Assembly (NCBI GenBank): GCA_020637335.1
Contig: JACJWC010000016.1
Span: 62,001 to 126,000, forward strand
Direction: 5' to 3'
Origin: Acidobacteriota bacterium
Lineage (GTDB): Bacteria > Acidobacteriota > Holophagae > Acanthopleuribacterales > Acanthopleuribacteraceae
Length of the DNA stretch: 64,000 bases
Each line of letters begins with the position of its first letter. Position 1 is the first letter of the stretch. Shown in pieces: positions 47,201 through 55,553 of the stretch. The position numbers and the translations under genes were made by a program. The notes under the pieces are model-generated. The model saw nothing but the letters and a program-made list of their open reading frames with translations, was not told the DNA's origin and ran no database searches.

Positions 47201-48377
47201 CCAGGTGGGGCGCCAGTTGACCCGCCACTTTGAGCGCTACCCGTTTTAACCACACATCCTGTGATTCGTTAAACAAGACCAACCATTCTGTCAGCAACCA
47301 CCCCTTTGGACAGGTTTCCAAACAGTCGTTGAACCCCAACAAGGCTGCAGCCTGAACCTGTGGGCAGGCATCGCGCAACACGTGTTGCAAAATGGGTTGG
47401 AACCAGGCGGCAGGTCCCTTGATGATGGCACGTGCAAAAGTTTGGCGCACAAACGGGCTGGGATCGGCCAGGATCATGGGGGCCATGTCTTGGAGTTCTG
47501 GGTAGATATTCAAGAAATTGCCCCAAGTTTGGGTGATACGTGCGCGTACAAACAAGGCATCCGGCTGCTGGGTATCGGAGAACCAGCGTTTGGCCACTTG
47601 GATGAATGCCTGGGTATCGATATCTACCAAAAGGCGAATTGCTTCGATATGGAACCAAACCTGTTCTTTCAACTCCATGGCCGTTCGGAACAGGTAATGC
47701 GTCATTTGGTCCGAAAACGCTCGGCGTTGGAACGAGGGCGGCAGAGCGCGGAATGCGCGCGTATAGGCCGCAAAAGCGTCGCGACGCAGGTGATCATTGG
47801 CCGTGTATTCCCACAGCGGCCGCAAGCGTTTCTCCAACTCCAGGCGACGCCATAGGTTCTCCACTTCGCTGGTTGACTGAATGGACTCCTGAGCCATCAC
47901 ACCCATGCGCGAGACGTAAAAGGCGATATTGCGTTCGGCAAAGCGTTTCTTCTGCAGGTAGCGATCGCTCATGGCATCAAAGTCCAAATGGCGTTTCAAA
48001 GCGCGTCGATCCTGAAAGAGTCCCCATCCCCGAGCACCCATAACGCGGGCGAACAGGATGAGTTCCTGGGCCTTCTCCTGTTCCATTACCCGTTTGGGGA
48101 AACGTTGGGTCAGTGTATTGAAGTGCTGGTTCATGCGGTCCAACGCTTCGCGTTCCGCCTGGACCTGGCGGTAGAGATGATCGAAGGCCAGTCGCGCTTG
48201 TTCGCTGGGTGCAGATGCATCAAATGGGATTTGATTCATCTGCACCCATTTTTCGAAGGTAGCGACCAGTTGGTTTATGCGCTTTTGCTCGATCCGCAAC
48301 GTGGTTGGCGGGATTCCGTGCGCAAATAACCCGCGAATTTGGGCTCTCGATATTATTGGCACTTTTGGTCCAACCAT
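44202..48377 (-). CDS. pgsB: PgsB/CapB-type poly-gamma-glutamate ligase with long N-terminal fusion
   Basis: 1,391 residues from ATG 48377 (weak GGAAAG upstream; overlaps the preceding gene by 25 bases). Residues about 1-690 are helical with HEAT-like repeats (for example DPSPFVRQTFARAIIKG, CPQVQAAALLGFND). A membrane span (LMWFLGGMFALFLG) follows, and from about 720 the Mur-ligase-like domain aligns well with Bacillus PgsB (393 residues): P-loop GGWGTRGKSGTERL with K734, FSKTTGCEAMF, LWECMGLNDDYVQI, LTNAFPDHEDIQGP, FSNGMSANERLG and VVNNRADRIARSQ. PgsB joins glutamate units by gamma-amide bonds using ATP. The ligase half is longer than usual by about 250 residues at the C-terminus. Glutamate as substrate is by homology only. 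Confidence 0.9.
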   Translation of the reverse strand: MVGPKVPIISRAQIRGLFAHGIPPTTLRIEQKRINQLVATFEKWVQMNQIPFDASAPSEQARLAFDHLYRQVQAEREALDRMNQHFNTLTQRFPKRVMEQEKAQELILFARVMGARGWGLFQDRRALKRHLDFDAMSDRYLQKKRFAERNIAFYVSRMGVMAQESIQSTSEVENLWRRLELEKRLRPLWEYTANDHLRRDAFAAYTRAFRALPPSFQRRAFSDQMTHYLFRTAMELKEQVWFHIEAIRLLVDIDTQAFIQVAKRWFSDTQQPDALFVRARITQTWGNFLNIYPELQDMAPMILADPSPFVRQTFARAIIKGPAAWFQPILQHVLRDACPQVQAAALLGFNDCLETCPKGWLLTEWLVLFNESQDVWLKRVALKVAGQLAPHLDPPESARLGESLNQARLGPLPTPLRRQVAMVLEQIWAKTDPQARDLLKILAEWIQTIPSGQRKLLPEAFKNQDPELLGRCLSLLAQNDYGLDLEFTLRGPALRRGPTFGFRFWRAWHEFKNPDPAKRVGVSHTQGRLSTGQMRAPSAILAELTPAKVPGEPLHLPQEGGWRPYLPLVEDFISLLDFNLASKPIRFFHAEGITEVRPPSSVTKRLRAYWQLAFRYREFAAYREWTLQSGHGPDAYLRAIQSLGFKVHLQALPGKPIDGQVQRFFPAFAAAPELWLAFRNYLGTIFGNNINELMWFLGGMFALFLGKHTWLNARLRRARQKIPLVIGGWGTRGKSGTERLKAALFNGMGYSVFSKTTGCEAMFVCCQPYDALKEFPLFRPYDKATIWEQGDVVHMAKGMGVEVFLWECMGLNDDYVQILQRHWMRDDLATLTNAFPDHEDIQGPAGYNIPMVMTQFIPKHSRLLTTEESMRPILEEAAKKQKTEFRALGWLEAGLIPPDLLARFPYEEHPYNIALVAALAEELGVAWDFALKEMADRVVPDLGVLKTFPPAPIQTRTLIFSNGMSANERLGCLSNWQRLGFDRFSYEDQPDHFVTCVVNNRADRIARSQIFAELMVQDLSVDGFLIIGSNLEGMRGYLESALRHFLDQYSLFDSQESPVVRFENLAKHFRVPTHEEPIRQRFQIMLKAFLSDTEIDSFTRHWQDPQKLEELLAHSPLSEAQRQQLLRFHGQNLEELQEYRAFFGRLQKEKVATDGLKNDLHKLADGWFFHRIHFVHDFHASGNEVIQALIDITPFGMRNRCMGIQNIKGTGLDFAYRFLAWDFCFRTTSALLGEDETQFNQALDQLMTYTDYGLLGLEWMSDILDRVPHLPIAQKESFQARLAVVQSRFEERKQTLQATAQHQSPSHPFWTKVFDIMETFLDVGDAVRRRKKANRIYRDLVHFRISRNRAIAALNALNQRQKGGWLMRQAQNMLGLLRKNEKKDAGGFHGN

Positions 48378-51300
48378 TGGCGGCGGCTTTCCAGATAGTT
48401 TTGATAGGCCAAATCCTGATCCGAGTAATCCCAAAAGCTACCGCGTACTTGCGGGCCAAAGAGAAAACTCAGACTGAAATTGAGCGCGTTCTGGGCAGGA
48501 TAATAGGTCATTTTAATCCGAGCTTGGCGGCGCGTATTGTTGGCTTCCCAACGCTGGAACCCGACCAGGAGCGAGCCGGCCCAGTCGGAATATCGCTCAT
48601 CGCGGTTGGGATCCTTTAAGGCAAACCGGGTAAAAAGCTCGGGTTCCCACTGGGTATCTGCCCATAAAATGGTCGTGGAAACGGCCATGTGGATTTGGTC
48701 TACGGGGTCTTCTTGTTGGTCCAGTGGATTGGAAAAGATGGCGACTTCTGCACGACTGAACCAATCGGCAGCATGGGCCCATCGCAGCGAATCCCGCCAC
48801 ACTAAACCGTTCTGATGATCGCGTTTGTAATCGGTATACACATCCCAATCCAACGGGCCGGGCGGTTCTACCTGCATATCCAGGTAGCTGTAAAAAAAGG
48901 AAAGCTCGGGCCGCCACTGCCAAGCGTTCCATGCGCGTCGCGGTGGACGCCAGGTCAGTTCAGTTCGGTAGGTGGTTGGATCCTCGAATTGGCGGGCGTA
49001 ACCGTCGTCCAGGATGTAGGGCGGCAAATGCTGGCGAAAAGCCCGGAAATCCAATTCGAGTTGGTGATTGAACCTATGCGCTTCTATACCCAATTGCAAA
49101 CCCAAGGTGTCGGCATCGTTGCTGCGTTTGCGGTACAACATTTTGGCTTTTACAAACAGTTGCCGTTGGAAATACGAACGATTTGCTTGCGCCTCGAGTT
49201 GGCTGAATACGTCTCGGCCTGCAAATCGGTCGTCATTCTGGTCACTTCTTTCGCGGGTCACAAATTCGACTTCAACGGCGTTACTGAAAAGGCTTGGCAT
49301 GGTTGAGAAAGGCAGCGGGTAGGTCGGTTCGGAGGTCAAGGTCTGAGGTTGGCTGACCGGGGAAGGCTCGGTTTCAAGGCGTAACCGTGCCTCTGACGCC
49401 TTTGCCCAACTGCGACGCGAAACGCGAACCCAGGCCATTTGATCGGAACCCATTTGGATTTGGCCCGGCTCGGTTATCCAGAGTTCTTCTAATGAGACTC
49501 GGTTGTCTTGCCACTTTTCGATTTGAAGCCGGGTTGGCTCTGCGATGGAAAGCCAAAGTGGGGCATCGGGGCCCACCGCTTGAAACAGGCGCTTAACCGG
49601 TGGGAACGGGATGGGCTCTCCTGCAGCGTTCATGACTAAAACGCGTACGAACTGGTTTAGAAACGCCCACGGCACCTCCAGATTGCACCAGGTCGCCCCT
49701 TTGGGGGCATGAAGAAGCAAAGGTTGCCGCGGGCCCGGGTAGATCCAGCGCTGTTCGGTTAAACCGTTTGACCAAGAGAGTCGGACGTGAACCGCATCGG
49801 ATTCCAGGGGATTGGGTGTATCCACAGCACAGCTCAGGGTTAAGCTGCGCTCGGCACCGGCGTCGAATTGAACGCTCAGACTCTGTTCACGGCTGAGCAG
49901 GACCTCCTGCGCGCCTATCGCCATTAAGGCCTTGCGTCGTTCGTAGGCCGGGTTGGGCGGGCTGTGGCTTAACCAAGCAGAACCCATTCCTCCGCTAATA
50001 TCCCCGCATAAATCCCATGTCCCCCAGTTGAGGAGTGGTGCAGCGATATCTTGCTGTTCCCGCGCGAGCAGATCCGGGTTGGCTTTGAGAAATCTAACGA
50101 TTTGGGGACCGGAATCCGCCCAGTCCGCATGATGCTGGCGCAAAAATTCGGCAACGCGTTGTTTGAGAGGGGCATTGGTATCCGGCTCTGGTGGGGTTTC
50201 CCCTAAAAATAGTTCGCGAAAAGCATTCTCCCATTGCCCGTCAGAGGGGTGGAATGCTGTGCCCTCGCGGCTTGGGGGAACGGCGTCTGAATGCGACACC
50301 CACAACCGTTCGGGCGCATAAGGCGTGGGGTACGTGCGTGTGTCCAGGTTGGATTGGCATTGGCGGATACGGATGAGCAGGGGCACATCGCACTGCAATT
50401 CCAAAAAATGGTGCGGGTTCAAGTGCAGGATTTGGAATTGGGCTTGGCCAACCCCATTTTCGGGTTGGGTCAATAAGCTCAAGCTAGGGCTGGCGCCAAC
50501 TTGATCCAATTTTCCCGTTGCCCGTTGATCGCCCCAGGACCATGCATAAAAACCAGAAACAACACTTTGTTGCGCCTCCAAAATCGGTCGGATTTCCAGT
50601 TGGTAAGTGCCGGCTTCCTCGGGTTCAAACTGCAGAGGATGGTCTTTATCAATTTGCCAAAAATCAGAGAAGAGCCTTAACGAGTCGTTGTACACCCACG
50701 CCAACTGGGGCGCCGAAACACGTCCGGTACTTAGCGGTTGAAAGGACGAAAAAGCGAGCGGTTTTAGGGGTGGGTTCGAATTGGGGGGCACCGGTAAACC
50801 CTGTTGGTGCGCGGTTTCCCAAATCAGGCGTTGCTGCAGATCCTGATCATTTATGGCGGCCCGCACATCATCGGCCCACTGGAACCAGCCTTCGGCCAGG
50901 GCTGAACGCCAAGCGTTTTCAGGGCATTGGTCGGCAAGAAGAAGGTAGAGGTCAAAAGCCCATTGGGTCTGACCTTCTTCCGACCAGCTCTCGGCGAGTT
51001 GGGCTAAAACTTCGGTTGAACCGGTGGCTTGGAAATAAGCGGCATACAGGCCTTGCAGATCGTCTGTACGGTTTTGATCGCGATACAGCGCCATGAGCGC
51101 GGTGGCAGCATCTTCTGAAGCCTGGCCGGAAGCCGTGAACAGGGCCTTGAGAATCGATTCGGCCAAAAAGTATTCCTGTTCCTGCCACAAATCCAGGGCC
51201 AAAAAGAGCAGGCGTTGTGGATCGTGAGACTGGCGGGCAAGCCACGCGTTTTGTGCCAATTGATCCAAATTGGGGTTTGAGAAAGAGGTCATTAGCAAGC

Positions 51301-53020
51301 TATTTGGGTCAGGGATAGATTGGGGCCCCGCCAAAAGCTCGCCACACGGTTCGCCGTTAAATGTTTGGGCCATGTGCGCCAGGCGTTTTTGTAGGGGTGC
51401 AAAATGGCTGGTCCAAAAGTTTGGGTTGGACGTGGAGTCGGTCGAGCCTTCCGCGTTTAGAACTGAGAGGTTTGGCCCTAATCCCAAGCGGGACAAGCTG
51501 CGGAAAGTGGCTTCATCGACGCGAAACGGTTTAGGCAAGCGTACCTCTAGAGTTAACCACAACGGTTGTGTGTTGGAGGGTAACCATTCCACATGCAACG
51601 CTTTAGGTCGTTTGGCTGAACTAAAGGATTCGCTCATGACCGCGACGGGGCAGACGGCAGGTTGGGTTTCGGAGAGCAGTGGGTCCAGGCACGGTACCGC
51701 GGCCTCAGGCCAACCTTGCGGTGCTTCGATCTGCCAGGATTGGGATTGGGTCCCGGATACACGCAGGGTCCCTCTGAGACCGGGCTCGGAAAGGGCGATC
51801 CATCGCAGGTTGAGATCATGTGTGGTGTTTGGCAGCGCGTAATTCAGCACCTGCCCGGGCGCCATGCGGACCAAAAATTTGTTTGTTTCCCGCTCATCCC
51901 ATAAGCGCCCCAGACAAAGCGCGCCAAGCTCTTGCCCGTGATAAACGAGGGTTTGGGTCGGAAATGCTTGCCAGACCAGTGCTTCCGCATGGCTCGGGGC
52001 AGGTGTTCGGTAATAAGACTCGCGGTTGATCAAAAACTGCAGATTGGTTTGGCGCGGGTCTGTTGCGGGGATCAAGCGTTTTTGGCTTTGTGCTGCTGGG
52101 GCAAGGTCCTGAATATCCGCTTGCCACAGGGTAAAGGGCTGCAACTGTGCCCAATCCAGTAAAGAATGTTGGCTCGGGTTCAGTTCCGGGTTGAGGCGGT
52201 AGCCCTGCTGAGAATGGATCTGAATAAGAAGGGGTACACTACAGCGAAACGTCCAGGTTTCAGCGTGTTGGGACGTGGGTATTTCCCATCCCTCCAAGCG
52301 CCCAATGATGGCTGAATGGCCGTCTATTTCAACCGGTTCCTGGAGGATAGGCGCCGTTTCGAGCCAATAAACCTCTTGGTTTGAACCATTTTCAGCCCAT
52401 ATAAAGCCTCGGTTCTGGGCCTGAAGAGATCGGCTGGGATCGTACCAACGCCGCATGTGGACAAGATTTTTTTCACCTTTGGCGACCTGGAATCGCAGGG
52501 TTTCTCCTGCGGGCAGGAAGGAATAGGTGTCCTTCCGGTTCTGATTGGGAAATGCGACATTTTTTTGCTCAAGATCCACTTTGATGGTAGAGAAGACAGC
52601 AGGTGGAACGGGAATTGGGTCCGTTGTAATGCCAAACTGGAAAGAGCATGTTTGCTTTACTCGGATCCGGAACCAAGCGCCGTTACTGGCCAAACTGGCA
52701 CGATTGCCCTCCAGCCAACTTATTGGGAGGGACGTAAAAGCCCAACCGGATTGCGAGGTGGCTAATTCGATTTGGTCGTGTTCAGCATCCTGGAGTTGCA
52801 GGTGGAAGGTCTGCAGATTGGGCACAAAACAAAAAAAGCTGTCGCGAGGACCCAGGGTCAGGTGTTGGGTCGCGGGTTGAACCTGGCCGTCCCGATTGAG
52901 CCAAAAGGCCTGGTCGCTTTGCGGTTGCACCCAATAATCGGATTCCATTCCCTCTGCTGGATTTCCGGCATACAGCAGATAGGAGAGACAACCCAGCGCG
53001 ATGTGGGCAATGAACGTCAT
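48353..53020 (-). CDS. Large exported protein with TPR-like middle and beta-barrel-like C-terminus, first gene of PGA-like operon
   Basis: About 1,555 residues from ATG 53020, where AGGA lies five bases upstream and a signal peptide follows (MTFIAHIALGCLSYLLYAG); the open frame continues upstream to 53275 without support. Residues about 25-590 and 720-1240 are beta-rich, Trp- and Pro-rich. Residues about 595-715 are helical and TPR-like (LLFLALDLWQEQEYFLAESIL, GQTQWAFDLYLLLADQCPENA). The last 310 residues show alternating strands with aromatic girdles and polar turns (WRPELSFFYSYLDMQV, WEPELFTRFALKDPN, LNFSLSFLFGP), as in an outer-membrane barrel. TPR plus barrel is the plan of PgaA and BcsC polysaccharide exporters. 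No family match is claimed. Confidence 0.75.
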   Translation of the reverse strand: MTFIAHIALGCLSYLLYAGNPAEGMESDYWVQPQSDQAFWLNRDGQVQPATQHLTLGPRDSFFCFVPNLQTFHLQLQDAEHDQIELATSQSGWAFTSLPISWLEGNRASLASNGAWFRIRVKQTCSFQFGITTDPIPVPPAVFSTIKVDLEQKNVAFPNQNRKDTYSFLPAGETLRFQVAKGEKNLVHMRRWYDPSRSLQAQNRGFIWAENGSNQEVYWLETAPILQEPVEIDGHSAIIGRLEGWEIPTSQHAETWTFRCSVPLLIQIHSQQGYRLNPELNPSQHSLLDWAQLQPFTLWQADIQDLAPAAQSQKRLIPATDPRQTNLQFLINRESYYRTPAPSHAEALVWQAFPTQTLVYHGQELGALCLGRLWDERETNKFLVRMAPGQVLNYALPNTTHDLNLRWIALSEPGLRGTLRVSGTQSQSWQIEAPQGWPEAAVPCLDPLLSETQPAVCPVAVMSESFSSAKRPKALHVEWLPSNTQPLWLTLEVRLPKPFRVDEATFRSLSRLGLGPNLSVLNAEGSTDSTSNPNFWTSHFAPLQKRLAHMAQTFNGEPCGELLAGPQSIPDPNSLLMTSFSNPNLDQLAQNAWLARQSHDPQRLLFLALDLWQEQEYFLAESILKALFTASGQASEDAATALMALYRDQNRTDDLQGLYAAYFQATGSTEVLAQLAESWSEEGQTQWAFDLYLLLADQCPENAWRSALAEGWFQWADDVRAAINDQDLQQRLIWETAHQQGLPVPPNSNPPLKPLAFSSFQPLSTGRVSAPQLAWVYNDSLRLFSDFWQIDKDHPLQFEPEEAGTYQLEIRPILEAQQSVVSGFYAWSWGDQRATGKLDQVGASPSLSLLTQPENGVGQAQFQILHLNPHHFLELQCDVPLLIRIRQCQSNLDTRTYPTPYAPERLWVSHSDAVPPSREGTAFHPSDGQWENAFRELFLGETPPEPDTNAPLKQRVAEFLRQHHADWADSGPQIVRFLKANPDLLAREQQDIAAPLLNWGTWDLCGDISGGMGSAWLSHSPPNPAYERRKALMAIGAQEVLLSREQSLSVQFDAGAERSLTLSCAVDTPNPLESDAVHVRLSWSNGLTEQRWIYPGPRQPLLLHAPKGATWCNLEVPWAFLNQFVRVLVMNAAGEPIPFPPVKRLFQAVGPDAPLWLSIAEPTRLQIEKWQDNRVSLEELWITEPGQIQMGSDQMAWVRVSRRSWAKASEARLRLETEPSPVSQPQTLTSEPTYPLPFSTMPSLFSNAVEVEFVTRERSDQNDDRFAGRDVFSQLEAQANRSYFQRQLFVKAKMLYRKRSNDADTLGLQLGIEAHRFNHQLELDFRAFRQHLPPYILDDGYARQFEDPTTYRTELTWRPPRRAWNAWQWRPELSFFYSYLDMQVEPPGPLDWDVYTDYKRDHQNGLVWRDSLRWAHAADWFSRAEVAIFSNPLDQQEDPVDQIHMAVSTTILWADTQWEPELFTRFALKDPNRDERYSDWAGSLLVGFQRWEANNTRRQARIKMTYYPAQNALNFSLSFLFGPQVRGSFWDYSDQDLAYQNYLESRRQWLDQKCQ

Positions 53021-53153
53021 ACCCATCCTATTGACAAAACCAACTCTGCCCATTCTATCTGAATTCCCAGAAACCTTTGCGATTAAGTGGATTGGGCCTG
53101 ATAAACTGAAAGGCTGGATGGATATTTTGGCATTCTTTGGAAAGTGGATCGAC
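53021..53153. promoter_or_regulatory. Divergent promoter region of the PGA-like locus
   Basis: The 133 bp between the start of the minus-strand operon and pgsA must drive both transcripts. On the plus strand a perfect TTGACA lies at 53031-53036, but the downstream -10 is poor (TCTATC at 17 bp). On the minus strand TAGAAT (forward 53052-53057) is a good -10 without a clear -35. A GTGGA ribosome site precedes the pgsA ATG. The arrangement suggests shared control of both arms. Confidence 0.35.
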
Positions 53154-55553
53154 ATGGCTCTGCGCTTAATGGTGATTGGTTTTTTATTGGTTTTTTGGGG
53201 CTGTTCAGGCTCGTACCGCGAATCCGAGATGGAAACACCTTCTGCCCCAAGCCTGCCCAGCCAGTACAAAACCACCTTAAACGTGCGCGATGAAAGCGGC
53301 CTTGCCTTAAATCAAGTCACTGTCCGCTGGGAAACCCAGTCTGTGACTACGGATAACCAGGGCAACGCAATCCTCACGGGCCTACCGGGCCCACGCTTAG
53401 TGCATCTTGAGGCACCCGGCTTTTTTGAAGAGTGGCAGGTTGTTGGCTGGGAAAACGCCGATCAGGTGGTTTCCGTCACCCTTTGGCAACGCTTGGAGGG
53501 TTCGCGTTGGGTGATGCACAACGCCGGCGACACCATGTTTGGTCGCCGCTTCCAAAATCCGTCTTCTGGAGCAGCCCAAGTTCCCTTGGCTGATGCTGGG
53601 CCCGGTGCCCAATCCGTTGTCCATGCGATTCAGCCCATCTTCTCCAATGCCGATTTCCGCACCCTCAACCTGGAAACCACGGTCACAACTCAGAGCGAAA
53701 CCAACGCCTACCCAGGCAAGCGCTTTATTCTCAATACGCCGCCTGCCGCCCTGACCGCATTAAAAGATCTAAACGTGGACCTGGTTATCTTGGGTAATAA
53801 CCATGCGCGCGACTACTTGGATTCTGGCATTCACGATACGTTGATGGCTTTGGACGACCATCAATTGGTTGGACAGGGTGCAGCCGAAAATCAAGTCGAT
53901 TCCGAAGAACCGTTCATCACCACGGTTGCAAGCACTCGCGTTGGGGTGTTGTCCTGGACCACCGTTAACGGCGCATTTGTCAACGATCAGTATCCCCCGA
54001 GCGCGGAAGAACCCCCCATTGATTTACCGCAAACTGAAGCCTGGCAATATGCTGATCGATTGTGGGGATTGCCCGATGCGCCCTATCAGATCCCTATAAC
54101 TACCCGCAGGATACGGGAAGTGTGGGATCTGTTCCGCGAAAAGGAAGATCAGCTCAGCTCATCGGAAGTGGCCTACCTCTGGGCCTCTTTGGTCGAGGTT
54201 TACCCCGAACTGCAGGATTGGGTTTCCGGTCGCGGACATGGCGGTGCTGCATTTTGGCAGAATCAAACAGGTACGGCTGCAATCCTAGCGCTTAAAGCCC
54301 AAGTTGATTTGGTGATCGTGCAATTGCATTCTGGATTTCAGTATCAAGAGAATCCTTCTGAGAGTTTGCGCATTAATGCGCGACGGGCGATTGATGCGGG
54401 TGCTGATCTGGTGGTGTGTCACCACCCTCACGTGATTCAGGGTCTGGAATATTATCGCGGTCACCTGATTGCCTACAGCTTGGGCAATTTCGTGTTCGAC
54501 CAGGATTTTCTCTCGACCTTTTCCAGCTGCTTTTTGCGGACGATTTGGCAAGGGAACACTTTAGTTCACGCGCAATTGGTCCCATTCCAAATCATCGATT
54601 ATCGGCCGACCCCAGTCAGCCAGGCTCAAGCGCAGGTCACCTTGCAACGCCTGCAGAGCCTTTCACTTAACCAGGCTGAATCCCGTCGGGTTGATGCGCG
54701 TACCGTTCGTTCTTTTTTGGTGGAATTAACTGAAAACGATTCACTCGCCCGGATCGATCCTCTTTCAGGGTCGCTTCAGCCCGGATTGGGCTCAGAACAG
54801 CACGAAATGCTTAACCTAGCGGCCCAAAGTCAATTGGCCCTGTCCGGTATTACCCACGCCCAATTGGGCCAGCCTGGTGATGAGACCCAAATTCTGGTTG
54901 GCAAAGATCTTTTTGGCTGGGGTCATTGTGAGGATGTGCTGGTAGACGGTCGCGATGAACCGGTTGGACACTGGGCCTTGAGCAGCAATGCCAAACAATT
55001 GGTACAAGGCGATGCCTACCAAGGTCGCGGCTTTTTGCGGCTTGAGCGACGCAGCTCGGATCTGCAAGCCGTACTCGTTAGACCTTCTGCCCGTATCCCC
55101 TTACCGCGCCACCGGGTTTATGACTCAGAAACGGGCCTGCCAGCGGACCCGGATCCGAGTTATTCGCTTGAATTTGCTGCGCGTTTGGCCGGTACCGCCC
55201 AAGTCCGCATCCGGGTGGATGCCTACTTATTCGATGATGCAGATCCGACCGAAGATCCTGAATCGACCTTGATTCAACAAAAGGAAACCGTAATCAATCT
55301 TGGAAACCAATGGCAAAAAGTGCGCTTGGACCTGGATGATTTCTACCTGGTTGCAGAGGGTCAGCGCGCCAATATGGTCAATTTCTACTTTTGGTTGGCC
55401 CCAGCCCAAAGTGCAACGGCCACACTAGATGTGGATGCCATCCAGTTCATCGAGTGGCGAGCGGCCGGAGGGATGCCGGACCGCTTCGGCGCTTTCGATT
55501 GGGTCCGCAATACCAGTAATGAACCGAAGCAAGTGGTGGTGAAACAATGGTGA
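53154..55553 (+). CDS. pgsA: PgsA/CapA-like protein with N- and C-terminal extra domains
   Basis: 799 residues from ATG 53154; the frame is open to 53001, but only this start gives a signal sequence (MALRLMVIGFLLVFWGC, possible lipoprotein Cys17). A carboxypeptidase-regulatory-like beta domain (about 40-110; TTLNVRDESGLAL) precedes the CapA metallophosphatase-fold domain: HNAGDTMFGRRF, LNLETTVT, GNNHARDYLDSG, CHHPHVIQGLEYYRG and AYSLGNFVFDQ. The usual H-x-G-x-E-Y motif reads HSGFQYQ, with Gln for Glu. An insert of about 100 residues lies between the NNH and HSG motifs. Residues about 590-790 form a lectin-like beta sandwich. PgsA is needed with PgsBC to make and export PGA. The stop overlaps the aldo/keto reductase start. 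Confidence 0.9.
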   Translation: MALRLMVIGFLLVFWGCSGSYRESEMETPSAPSLPSQYKTTLNVRDESGLALNQVTVRWETQSVTTDNQGNAILTGLPGPRLVHLEAPGFFEEWQVVGWENADQVVSVTLWQRLEGSRWVMHNAGDTMFGRRFQNPSSGAAQVPLADAGPGAQSVVHAIQPIFSNADFRTLNLETTVTTQSETNAYPGKRFILNTPPAALTALKDLNVDLVILGNNHARDYLDSGIHDTLMALDDHQLVGQGAAENQVDSEEPFITTVASTRVGVLSWTTVNGAFVNDQYPPSAEEPPIDLPQTEAWQYADRLWGLPDAPYQIPITTRRIREVWDLFREKEDQLSSSEVAYLWASLVEVYPELQDWVSGRGHGGAAFWQNQTGTAAILALKAQVDLVIVQLHSGFQYQENPSESLRINARRAIDAGADLVVCHHPHVIQGLEYYRGHLIAYSLGNFVFDQDFLSTFSSCFLRTIWQGNTLVHAQLVPFQIIDYRPTPVSQAQAQVTLQRLQSLSLNQAESRRVDARTVRSFLVELTENDSLARIDPLSGSLQPGLGSEQHEMLNLAAQSQLALSGITHAQLGQPGDETQILVGKDLFGWGHCEDVLVDGRDEPVGHWALSSNAKQLVQGDAYQGRGFLRLERRSSDLQAVLVRPSARIPLPRHRVYDSETGLPADPDPSYSLEFAARLAGTAQVRIRVDAYLFDDADPTEDPESTLIQQKETVINLGNQWQKVRLDLDDFYLVAEGQRANMVNFYFWLAPAQSATATLDVDAIQFIEWRAAGGMPDRFGAFDWVRNTSNEPKQVVVKQW

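Noticed and set aside
53021..53275. Upstream extension of the large operon-leading protein
   Set aside because: It would cross the divergent promoter and overlap pgsA; the signal peptide and AGGA support the start at 53020.
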